The notes under the pieces were generated by a model that was not told the DNA's origin, did no database searches, and was given only the letters and a program-made list of their open reading frames with translations. Position numbers and translations under genes: made by a program. Of a DNA stretch of 8,448 nt, positions 1 to 6,314 are shown piece by piece. This DNA is from Lutibacter sp. (lineage in GTDB: Bacteria; Bacteroidota; Bacteroidia; Flavobacteriales; Flavobacteriaceae): contig JASMME010000025.1 in the NCBI GenBank assembly GCA_030748365.1, positions 1 through 8,448 on the forward strand. Reading direction: 5' to 3'. Every line of letters begins with the position of its first letter. The stretch's first letter is position 1.

Positions 1-1172
1 GAAACTATGGCTACTTCTTAGAAAAAAAAGCAGCCCGTATTGCCCAGGAAGAAGCCAGCGTATCCAAGGCCAAGAACCTGTATAAAAAAGAGCTGGACTG
101 GATGCGTAGACAGCCCAAAGCGAGAACGACCAAGTCGAAGAGCAGGATCGATGATTTTTCCGATATCAAAAAAGCGGCCCATAAACGAAGAGATGCCCAC
201 CGCTTACAATTGGAAATCAATATGGAACGGCTGGGCTCTAAGATTCTGGAACTGCACAGGGTATCGAAAAAATTAGGGAATTGTACGGTTCTACATGGCT
301 TTGACTATGTCTTTAAGCGGGGTGAGCGTATAGGTATCATTGGTAAAAACGGTACCGGGAAATCTTCTTTTTTAAACCTCATTACCCAGCAAATGACGGT
401 AGATGCCGGTAAGGTCGTCGTGGGAGACACGGTAAAATTTGGTTATTATACCCAACAGGGTATCGATATACACCCCGGACAGAAGGTCATTGAGGTAATC
501 AGGGAATTTGGCGAATACATCCCCTTGACCAAAGGCCGAAAAATTACGGCCGGTCAACTGCTGGAGCGCTTTCTATTCAGTCGTAAACGCCAATATGACC
601 TGGTTGAAAAATTGAGTGGGGGAGAAAAAAAACGATTGTACCTGTGCACCGTACTTATTCAAAATCCGAACTTTCTGCTATTGGATGAACCGACCAATGA
701 CCTAGACATTGTTTCATTAAATGTGTTGGAAAATTTCTTACTAGATTTTCCGGGATGCTTGATTGTGGTTTCGCACGACCGTTATTTTATGGATAAAATC
801 GTAGACCACTTGTTTGTCTTCAGAGGCGGGGGTATGATTGATGATTTTCCTGGTAACTACAGCGATTTTCGGGTCTATGAAAATTCGAGATCCAACAAGA
901 GGGAAGCCCCGTTGGCAAAAAAAGTAGACAAGCGTCAAAAAACACCCAAAAAGGGGGGGCTCACCTACCAGGAACAACAGGAATTCAACGCCTTGGAAAC
1001 AACCATTGAACAACTCTTAATTGAAAAGAAGACCCTCGAAACCAAGTTGAGCCACGGAGATCTATCAGGTCCTGAGATTGACCAACTAGCGATAAAGCTT
1101 CAGGAAATAAACGGGTCTGTTTTGGAAAAAGAAGACCGCTGGTTGACACTTTCTCTAAAATGGGAGTCCTGA
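1..1172 (+). CDS. ABC-F family ATPase, Uup-type, C-terminal part (5' end outside window)
   Basis: The frame is open from the first full codon (position 3) to TGA at 1170-1172, giving 389 residues of a protein that in this family usually has a little over 600; the first ATPase domain is outside the window. Visible in order: the charged helical linker (90-143, with WMRRQPKARTTKSKSR), which in ABC-F proteins lies between the two ATPase domains and reaches toward the P-site tRNA on the ribosome; the second ATPase domain with Walker A GKNGTGKSS (342-368), signature LSGGEKKR (612-635), Walker B LLLDEPTND (675-701) and switch histidine in SHDRYF (771-788); then a Lys-rich stretch and a C-terminal coiled coil (about 970-1160) as in Uup. 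There are no membrane segments, so it is a soluble ribosome-associated ATPase, not a transporter. Uup against other ABC-F subfamilies is an inference from linker and C-terminal coil; antibiotic resistance cannot be inferred. Confidence 0.93.
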   Translation, partial: NYGYFLEKKAARIAQEEASVSKAKNLYKKELDWMRRQPKARTTKSKSRIDDFSDIKKAAHKRRDAHRLQLEINMERLGSKILELHRVSKKLGNCTVLHGFDYVFKRGERIGIIGKNGTGKSSFLNLITQQMTVDAGKVVVGDTVKFGYYTQQGIDIHPGQKVIEVIREFGEYIPLTKGRKITAGQLLERFLFSRKRQYDLVEKLSGGEKKRLYLCTVLIQNPNFLLLDEPTNDLDIVSLNVLENFLLDFPGCLIVVSHDRYFMDKIVDHLFVFRGGGMIDDFPGNYSDFRVYENSRSNKREAPLAKKVDKRQKTPKKGGLTYQEQQEFNALETTIEQLLIEKKTLETKLSHGDLSGPEIDQLAIKLQEINGSVLEKEDRWLTLSLKWES

Positions 1173-1176
1173 CGGG

Positions 1177-1758
1177 CTAGGCAAATAAGCCTTGAATATT
1201 GGCTGCGAACAATTTAACGGCAATGGCCAGCAGGATGACTCCAAAAACCTTCCGAACAATGTTGATGCCATTCTCTCCAATAATCTTTTCAATTTTTACA
1301 GAGGTTTTGAGAACAAAATACAGAATGATAATATTCACAACGATGGCAATGGCAATGTTGACGGTATCGAATTCTGCCCTCAGCGACAAAATAGACGTAA
1401 GGCTGCCCGGACCAGCGATCAGCGGGAAGGCCAGTGGGAAAACCGAAGCAGTTACAGCATTGGTAGCCTCTTCTTTATAAAGGGAAATTCCCAGGATCAT
1501 TTCCAATGCGAGGAAGAACAATATCAGGGAACCTGCCACGGCAAATGAATTCACATCAATCCCGATTAGGTTTAGGATGCTCTTTCCCAAAAACAGGAAA
1601 GCAATCATGATGACCCCTGCAATGATAGCGGCTTTTTCAGACTGGATATGACCTACTTTCTTTCGCAAGTCAATGATAATCGGTATGTTGCCAACGATGT
1701 CAATGACAGCAAAAAGCACCATGGTAGCGGTAAAAATTTCTTTAAAATTAATGGTCAT
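1177..1758 (-). CDS. MarC family integral membrane protein
   Basis: 193 residues, close to the usual length of about 200 for the MarC (UPF0056) family. Six hydrophobic segments can be read at about residues 8-29, 43-64, 71-93, 105-127, 134-152 and 168-186. Two family motifs are present: DIVGNIP (20-26) in the first helix and FPLAFPLIAGPG (107-118) in the fourth, the pseudo-repeated halves expected of the fold. It should sit in the inner membrane. The family was once linked to multiple antibiotic resistance through the E. coli marC neighbourhood, but that role was not upheld and the function is unknown. I chose ATG at 1756-1758; the frame extends to a TTG at 1785, but that would add nine residues (PPLLIP...) and overlap the best minus-strand promoter match. 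Its stop lies four bases from the stop of the convergent ABC-F gene. Confidence 0.9.
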   Translation of the reverse strand: MTINFKEIFTATMVLFAVIDIVGNIPIIIDLRKKVGHIQSEKAAIIAGVIMIAFLFLGKSILNLIGIDVNSFAVAGSLILFFLALEMILGISLYKEEATNAVTASVFPLAFPLIAGPGSLTSILSLRAEFDTVNIAIAIVVNIIILYFVLKTSVKIEKIIGENGINIVRKVFGVILLAIAVKLFAANIQGLFA

Positions 1759-1782
1759 AACTACAGGTATTAAAAGAGGGGG

Positions 1783-1815
1783 CAAATCTAATCATTCACA
1801 TTGAACAATATGCAA
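1783..1815 (-). promoter_or_regulatory. Candidate Bacteroidota-type promoter for the marC-family gene
   Basis: Reading the minus strand, TTG (1815-1813), 22 bases, then TAGATTTG (1790-1783) fits the Bacteroidota consensus TTG-N17-23-TAnnTTTG. Transcription would start near 1777, leaving a leader of about 20 bases before the ATG at 1758. A second exact -7 match, TAATTTTG (1820-1813), has TTG at 1844-1842, 21 bases upstream and inside the start of the divergent gene, so two overlapping starts are possible. The motif is short and the region AT-rich, so chance matches are a real risk. Confidence 0.5.
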
Positions 1816-1831
1816 AATTAGTTTATTTTTG
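1801..1831 (+). promoter_or_regulatory. Bacteroidota-type promoter giving a probably leaderless DUF3109 mRNA
   Basis: TTG (1801-1803), 20 bases, TATTTTTG (1824-1831) matches the consensus TTG-N19-21-TAnnTTTG at optimal spacing. Start sites in this promoter class fall a few bases after the TTTG, and the ATG of the downstream gene begins at 1836, only four bases after the box. The mRNA would therefore begin at or within a base or two of the start codon. No Shine-Dalgarno sequence could fit. Confidence 0.68.
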
Positions 1832-1835
1832 TGAC

Positions 1836-2396
1836 ATGTTTCAAGTGGGAAAAACCATTGTTTCTGAGGATATCCTCGAAAAGGATTTTGTCTGTAATAT
1901 AAATGCTTGCAAAGGACAGTGTTGTATTGACGGTGAAGCCGGTGCACCCCTGGAAGAGGCAGAATTAACTTTGCTGATGGAGCTGTATCCAACAATTAAG
2001 CCCTTGATGCGGGCAGCAGGCAAGAGGGCCATTGATCAACAAGGTCTTTTTCTAACTGTTGACGGGGAATACGAAACCACGCTGATCGACGGAAAGGACT
2101 GTGCCTTTGTAATCTTCGACCAGAATAATACGGCAAAATGCGCCATTGAAGAAGCGTATAATCAGGGTAAAATTCCCTGGAAAAAACCCATCTCTTGTCA
2201 TTTATATCCGGTTAGGGTGACCGACTACCGCGAATTTGCTGCGGTCAACTACCACCGATGGGCTATTTGCGAGGATGCTTGTTCATTGGGAAAGGAACTG
2301 AAGGTGCCTGTTTACAAATTTGTTAAGGAAGCCCTGATTAGAAAGTTTGGAAAGACCTGGTACGAAGCCCTTGAAAAGACAGCCGATAGCCTGTAA
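1836..2396 (+). CDS. DUF3109 family Cys-rich protein
   Basis: 186 residues, with no signal peptide or membrane segment, so probably cytosolic. It fits the DUF3109 family (function unknown) from the opening residues onward: an N-terminal SEDILEKDF run, then CNINACKGQCC (residues 20-30) followed by the acidic DGEAGAPLEEAE. Nine cysteines are present, at 20, 25, 29, 30, 89, 102, 121, 145 and 149, plus ISCHLYPVR (119-127). The clustered CxxxCC pattern resembles the CxxCxxCC zinc- or iron-chelating proteins (YkgJ type), so binding of a metal or an iron-sulfur cluster is a reasonable inference, not shown. The start is firm: family members begin at this point and the next Met (residue 48) lies after the Cys cluster. 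It appears to be a single-gene unit, divergent from the marC-family gene and closed by the terminator at 2519-2547. Confidence 0.88.
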   Translation: MFQVGKTIVSEDILEKDFVCNINACKGQCCIDGEAGAPLEEAELTLLMELYPTIKPLMRAAGKRAIDQQGLFLTVDGEYETTLIDGKDCAFVIFDQNNTAKCAIEEAYNQGKIPWKKPISCHLYPVRVTDYREFAAVNYHRWAICEDACSLGKELKVPVYKFVKEALIRKFGKTWYEALEKTADSL

Positions 2397-2518
2397 TCTG
2401 GACACCCTGTCTGGGGGGCTGGTAGGGCCTATTCCTACTGAATTTTCCGGGCGATATACGAATCATTATACAGGGCTTATCTTAGGGGATGTTAAAAACT
2501 TCTTAATAACTGCGACGG

Positions 2519-2547
2519 AAAAACCCTATCATCATAAGGGTTTTTTT
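2519..2547 (+). terminator. Rho-independent terminator after the DUF3109 gene
   Basis: AAAAACCCT (2519-2527) pairs perfectly with AGGGTTTTT (2537-2545) around a nine-base loop, and the T run continues to 2547 (seven T in all). It lies 122 bases after the DUF3109 stop and 71 bases before nrdB, so it separates the two transcription units. The intervening 2397-2518 holds no gene I can support, only a small GTAGG/CCTAC inverted repeat (2422-2438) without a T tract. Confidence 0.85.
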
Positions 2548-2617
2548 ACAATATTTGTTTGTTGCGTTTCGCATAGAAATTAACACCCCATTTTACCAAA
2601 CAATACCATTCACAACC

Positions 2618-3589
2618 ATGTCAGTGACTGAGCCTATTTTACAAGAAAATAAAGACCGATTTGTCATTTTTCCTATCCAGCACCACGACCTCTGGGAATG
2701 GTATAAAAAACAGGAAGCCAGTATTTGGACCGCTGAAGAGATCGACTTGCATCAGGACGTGTTGGACTGGGAGACCAAACTAAATGACGACGAGCGTTAT
2801 TTTATCAAACATATCCTGGCTTTTTTTGCGGCCTCTGATGGCATTGTCAACGAAAACCTGGCTGAAAACTTTGTCAGCGAGGTGCAATATACCGAGGCAA
2901 AGTTCTTCTACGGTTTTCAGATTATGATGGAGAACATTCATTCAGAGGTGTACTCATTGCTGATTGACACCTATGTAAAGAACGAAGCTGAAAAGGAACG
3001 ACTTTTTAAAGCCATTGAAGTGTTTCCCGCCATCAAGGAAAAGGCCGAATGGGCCCTGAGATGGATTGATAGTCCGAGTTTTGCAGAACGCTTGATCGCC
3101 TTTGCAGCCGTGGAAGGTATTTTCTTCTCGGGAAGTTTCTGTTCTATCTTCTGGATGAAAAAAAGAGGCTTAATGCCTGGATTGACTTTCTCAAATGAGC
3201 TGATCTCCCGGGATGAAGGCATGCATTGTGATTTTGCAGTTCACCTACACAATCACCATATCGTCAACAAGGTGCCCAAAGAAAGGATTCGGGAAATCTT
3301 GACCAATGCCCTGGATATTGAGCGTTCGTTTATCACGGAATCATTGCCTGTGAGCCTGATTGGGATGAATGCGAAGTTGATGACCCAGTACCTTGAATTT
3401 GTCACGGACAGACTGCTGACAGAGTTTGGTTGCGATAAGGTATACAAAGTGAGCAATCCCTTTGATTTTATGGAAATGATCTCCCTGGAAGGCAAGACAA
3501 ACTTTTTTGAGAAACGCGTTTCCGAATATCAAAAAGCCGGTGTAAAATCCGGAGGAACAGGCAGCATCAGTTTTGATGCTGATTTCTAG
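2618..3589 (+). CDS. nrdB: Class I ribonucleotide reductase, small (radical-generating) subunit R2, eukaryotic type
   Basis: 323 residues, the usual R2 length. R2 holds the diiron-tyrosyl radical cofactor that starts reduction of ribonucleoside diphosphates by NrdA in the cytosol. By comparison with mouse R2, the iron ligands are Asp43 (EEIDL), Glu105 and His108 (MENIHSE), Glu166 (AAVEGIFF), and Glu200 and His203 (RDEGMHCDF); the radical Tyr112 follows His108 by four residues, as expected. The C terminus DADF is the tail by which R2 docks on R1 and equals the end of mammalian R2. Long stretches such as [15 protein letters not shown] and [14 protein letters not shown] read as in human RRM2. 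I chose ATG 2618 because MSVTEPIL leads straight into conserved sequence; the in-frame ATG at 2555 would add 21 unrelated residues starting just after the terminator. No Shine-Dalgarno. nrdA follows after 115 bases. Confidence 0.97.
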   Translation: MSVTEPILQENKDRFVIFPIQHHDLWEWYKKQEASIWTAEEIDLHQDVLDWETKLNDDERYFIKHILAFFAASDGIVNENLAENFVSEVQYTEAKFFYGFQIMMENIHSEVYSLLIDTYVKNEAEKERLFKAIEVFPAIKEKAEWALRWIDSPSFAERLIAFAAVEGIFFSGSFCSIFWMKKRGLMPGLTFSNELISRDEGMHCDFAVHLHNHHIVNKVPKERIREILTNALDIERSFITESLPVSLIGMNAKLMTQYLEFVTDRLLTEFGCDKVYKVSNPFDFMEMISLEGKTNFFEKRVSEYQKAGVKSGGTGSISFDADF

Positions 3590-3605
3590 GTCCTCCAAGC
3601 AGCAC

Positions 3606-3621
3606 CCACTATATATAGTAT
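3606..3621. promoter_or_regulatory. NrdR-box-like palindrome between nrdB and nrdA
   Basis: The 16 bases at 3606-3621 read CCACTATATATAGTAT and match the NrdR operator consensus acaCwAtATaTwGtgt at 14 positions, including all ten core positions. The central 12 bases (3608-3619) are a perfect palindrome. NrdR is the ATP-cone repressor that shuts down ribonucleotide reductase genes when dATP is high. Against the call: NrdR boxes normally come as a pair about three helical turns apart, and no second copy is visible 31 bases to either side; the core is also simple AT repeat. Whether this genome encodes NrdR is not visible here. Confidence 0.5.
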
Positions 3622-3704
3622 TCAATCAGACGTTGGCCTTCACTGACCTGCGAACGATGCCCTTATAAAATCAACAAGACTAACTAAAAGACCCCAATTT
3701 CACT

Positions 3705-6092
3705 ATGTTTGTATTAAAAAGAGACGGCAGAAAAGAGCCCGAGATGTTTGACAAGATCACTTCCAGGGTTCGTAAAATGTGCTATGGACTAAACCCTTTG
3801 GTAGATTCGGTAAAGGTGGCCATGCGGGTAATTGAAGGCCTGTATGACGGGGTAACCACTTATGAACTTGACAACCTGGCCTCGGAAATTGCCGCCACCA
3901 TGACCGTACAACACCCTGATTATGCAAGACTCGCTGCCAGGATAGCCGTTTCTAACCTGCATAAAAAGACCAAGAAATCATTTTCCGAGGTCATGACAGA
4001 CCTCTACGAATACGTAAACCCAAGAACTGGAAAAAAGGCCCCTCTGTTGTCTGACGATACCTACCGAATTATCATGGACAATGCTTCCGTGTTGGACTCC
4101 ACGATTATCTATAACCGGGATTTCGGCTATGACTACTTTGGTTTTAAAACACTCGAACGTTCCTACCTGCTCAAATTGAATGGTGAGATCGCAGAGCGTC
4201 CGCAACATATGTTGATGCGGGTGGCTGTGGGCATTCACCAGGAGGATATTGACGCGGCCTTGGAAACGTACGAACTGATGTCCAAAAAGTTTTTTACCCA
4301 TGCCACCCCAACACTTTTCAATGCAGGGACACCCAAGCCCCAGATGTCTTCCTGTTTTTTATTACAGGTACAGGATGATAGTATCGATGGCATTTACGAT
4401 ACCCTGAAACAAACCGCCAAAATTTCCCAATCAGCTGGAGGCATTGGCCTGTCTATCCACAATGTGCGCGCCACCGGCTCCTATATAAGAGGGACCAATG
4501 GCACTTCCAACGGTATTGTTCCCATGCTAAAGGTATTTAATGATACGGCACGCTACGTTGACCAGGGAGGCGGAAAACGCAAGGGGTCCTTCGCCATTTA
4601 TATGGAACCCTGGCATGCCGATGTTTTTGACTTCTTGGATTTGCGGAAAAATACGGGTAAGGAAGAAATGCGTGCCCGCGACCTGTTTTACGCCATGTGG
4701 ATCCCGGACCTGTTTATGAAACGGGTGGAAGAAGATGGAGACTGGACCCTGATGTGCCCCAATGAATGCCCACACCTGTTCGACACCCACGGTGATGAGT
4801 TCGAAAAACTATATACCGGCTATGAAGAGGTCGGCAAGGGCCGTAAGACCATCAAAGCCCGTGAATTGTGGGAGAAAATACTGGAGGCACAGATCGAAAC
4901 AGGGACCCCTTATATGCTTTACAAGGATGCAGCCAATCGGAAATCCAACCAGCAAAATCTAGGTACCATTCGTTCATCAAACCTGTGTACCGAAATTATG
5001 GAGTACACTGCCAACGATGAGGTAGCGGTCTGTAACCTGGCCTCTATTGCCATTCCGATGTTTGTCGAAAAGGATGCCGAAGGACAAGACTTTTTCAACC
5101 ACCAGCGCCTTTTTGAGGTAACCAAAAAAGTAACACGAAACTTAGATACGGTTATAGACCGAAACTATTATCCAATCAAAGAAGCTGAAAATTCCAATTT
5201 GCGTCACCGCCCTATTGGATTGGGTATTCAGGGGCTGGCAGATGCTTTTATCATGCTGCGCTTGCCTTTTACCTCCGAGGAAGCAAAAACCTTAAACCAG
5301 GAGATTTTTGAGACCCTCTATTTTGCGGCCGTCACCTCCTCTATGGAGATGGCCAAGGCCTTAGAACCTTATACCAGTTATAAAGGTTCCCCCATGTCAG
5401 AGGGAGTCTTCCAATTCAATATGTGGGGTGTTTCAGAAGAAGACCTCAGTGGTCGTTGGGACTGGAAATCCCTGAGAAAACAAGTCAAAAAACACGGTGT
5501 GCGCAACTCGTTGTTGGTCGCTCCTATGCCCACTGCTTCCACTTCGCAGATTTTGGGGAACAACGAGGCTTTTGAGCCCTATACCTCGAATATCTATACC
5601 CGTCGGGTGCTCAGCGGTGAATTTATCGTAGTCAATAAACACTTGCTGGAAGACCTAGTGGCTATCGGCTTGTGGAACAATGACATGAAAGAGGAAATTA
5701 TGCGGGCCAACGGCTCCATACAGCACATAGACCGTATTCCCGAAGACTTGAAAGCCCTGTACAAAACCGTATGGGAAATGAGTATGAAGGACATTATTGA
5801 CATGTCGCGGCAACGGGGCTATTTTATAGACCAGTCTCAGTCGTTGAACCTCTTTATGCAAGATGCCGATTATGCCAAGCTGACGTCTATGCATTTTTAC
5901 GCTTGGAAAAGCGGCCTAAAGACCGGCATGTATTATTTGCGTACGAAGAGTGCCGTCAATGCCATTCAGTTTACCCTTTCCAATCAAAACAAAGAAGGCG
6001 CCAGTGAGGAGGCACTCAGTCCGGAAGAACTCAAACAGATGCTCTTAGAATCCAAGGATAACCCCGATGATTGTTTGATGTGTGGATCCTAA
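3705..6092 (+). CDS. nrdA: Class I ribonucleotide reductase, large (catalytic) subunit R1, eukaryotic type
   Basis: 795 residues, against 792 in human RRM1. With NrdB it reduces ribonucleoside diphosphates to deoxyribonucleoside diphosphates. Residues 1-90 form an ATP-cone ([14 protein letters not shown]), including Asp56, the counterpart of human Asp57 needed for dATP inhibition, so overall feedback control should work. Loop 2 of the specificity site is [17 protein letters not shown] (288-304). Active site: Cys217 (SSCFLL), Asn426, Cys428 and Glu430 (SNLCTE), and Cys443 (VCNLAS); Cys428 is the thiyl radical residue and Cys217/Cys443 the reducing pair. Tyr743-Tyr744 (GMYYLRT) carry the radical from NrdB. 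The tail CLMCGS (Cys790, Cys793) re-reduces the active site, presumably via thioredoxin. Starts at ATG 3705, with no Shine-Dalgarno. Gene order nrdB-nrdA suggests co-expression, though the 115-base gap could hold a separate control point. Confidence 0.98.
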   Translation: MFVLKRDGRKEPEMFDKITSRVRKMCYGLNPLVDSVKVAMRVIEGLYDGVTTYELDNLASEIAATMTVQHPDYARLAARIAVSNLHKKTKKSFSEVMTDLYEYVNPRTGKKAPLLSDDTYRIIMDNASVLDSTIIYNRDFGYDYFGFKTLERSYLLKLNGEIAERPQHMLMRVAVGIHQEDIDAALETYELMSKKFFTHATPTLFNAGTPKPQMSSCFLLQVQDDSIDGIYDTLKQTAKISQSAGGIGLSIHNVRATGSYIRGTNGTSNGIVPMLKVFNDTARYVDQGGGKRKGSFAIYMEPWHADVFDFLDLRKNTGKEEMRARDLFYAMWIPDLFMKRVEEDGDWTLMCPNECPHLFDTHGDEFEKLYTGYEEVGKGRKTIKARELWEKILEAQIETGTPYMLYKDAANRKSNQQNLGTIRSSNLCTEIMEYTANDEVAVCNLASIAIPMFVEKDAEGQDFFNHQRLFEVTKKVTRNLDTVIDRNYYPIKEAENSNLRHRPIGLGIQGLADAFIMLRLPFTSEEAKTLNQEIFETLYFAAVTSSMEMAKALEPYTSYKGSPMSEGVFQFNMWGVSEEDLSGRWDWKSLRKQVKKHGVRNSLLVAPMPTASTSQILGNNEAFEPYTSNIYTRRVLSGEFIVVNKHLLEDLVAIGLWNNDMKEEIMRANGSIQHIDRIPEDLKALYKTVWEMSMKDIIDMSRQRGYFIDQSQSLNLFMQDADYAKLTSMHFYAWKSGLKTGMYYLRTKSAVNAIQFTLSNQNKEGASEEALSPEELKQMLLESKDNPDDCLMCGS

Positions 6093-6209
6093 AAAGGGCC
6101 TAGGTGAACATTGCTTGTTTTTCATTTTTCACAAAGAAAGTGGTAGAAGACCATAAAATAGTCAATAATTTTGTGGTTTGCTCGCTATGTTTATCACTTA
6201 TACAGGTTT

Positions 6210-6236
6210 ATTGATTGTGAAATCATCAATTTTTTT
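6210..6236 (+). terminator. Possible weak AT-rich terminator after nrdA
   Basis: ATTGAT (6210-6215) pairs with ATCAAT (6225-6230) around a nine-base loop, followed directly by six T (6231-6236). Only one G-C pair supports the stem, so it may not end transcription well. It is placed between the nrdA stop (6092) and the next promoter match (6247-6280), where a terminator is expected, and no better hairpin is visible in 6093-6246. Confidence 0.3.
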
Positions 6237-6246
6237 GCCGGTTGCG

Positions 6247-6280
6247 TTGCTGTAGGGTTCTCTGAAATACCCTATATTTG
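6247..6280 (+). promoter_or_regulatory. Candidate promoter for the PA/propeller protein gene
   Basis: TATATTTG (6273-6280) is an exact match to the Bacteroidota -7 box TAnnTTTG, with TTG at 6247-6249, 23 bases upstream, at the long edge of accepted spacing. Transcription would start near 6286, giving a leader of about 30 bases before ATG 6315. This suggests the gene is transcribed apart from nrdBA. The rest of 6093-6246 is AT-rich and holds no gene I can support. Confidence 0.5.
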
Positions 6281-6314
6281 GAAAATTTTCGAGTATATCT
6301 AAATTGCAACCACT

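Noticed and set aside
953..959. G7 run, and an A8 run at 625-632, in the ABC-F gene as possible phase-variation tracts
   Set aside because: Both are in frame in conserved or linker sequence of a housekeeping-type gene; nothing suggests switching. At most they are possible sequencing-error sites.
1192..1548. Plus-strand open frames of 118 and 93 codons opposite the marC-family gene
   Set aside because: They lie antisense to a clear membrane-protein gene; their composition (Asn/Gln-rich or Met/Thr-rich) is what the reverse of hydrophobic codons gives, and no family is recognisable.
2422..2438. GTAGG/CCTAC inverted repeat after the DUF3109 gene
   Set aside because: Five base pairs with no T tract; too weak to call a terminator or regulatory structure.
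2548..2563. ACAATATTTG before nrdB as a second NrdR box or a -7 element
   Set aside because: Only about 7 of 10 core positions fit the NrdR consensus, and as a -7 box it reads AATATTTG with no TTG at 17-23 bases upstream.
2347..2583. Plus-strand 78-codon frame running from the DUF3109 end through the terminator
   Set aside because: It begins inside DUF3109 in another frame, and its C-terminal part is encoded by the terminator hairpin.
2555..2617. Upstream ATG start for nrdB
   Set aside because: It adds 21 residues with no similarity to R2 proteins and begins eight bases after the terminator T tract, leaving no room for a promoter.
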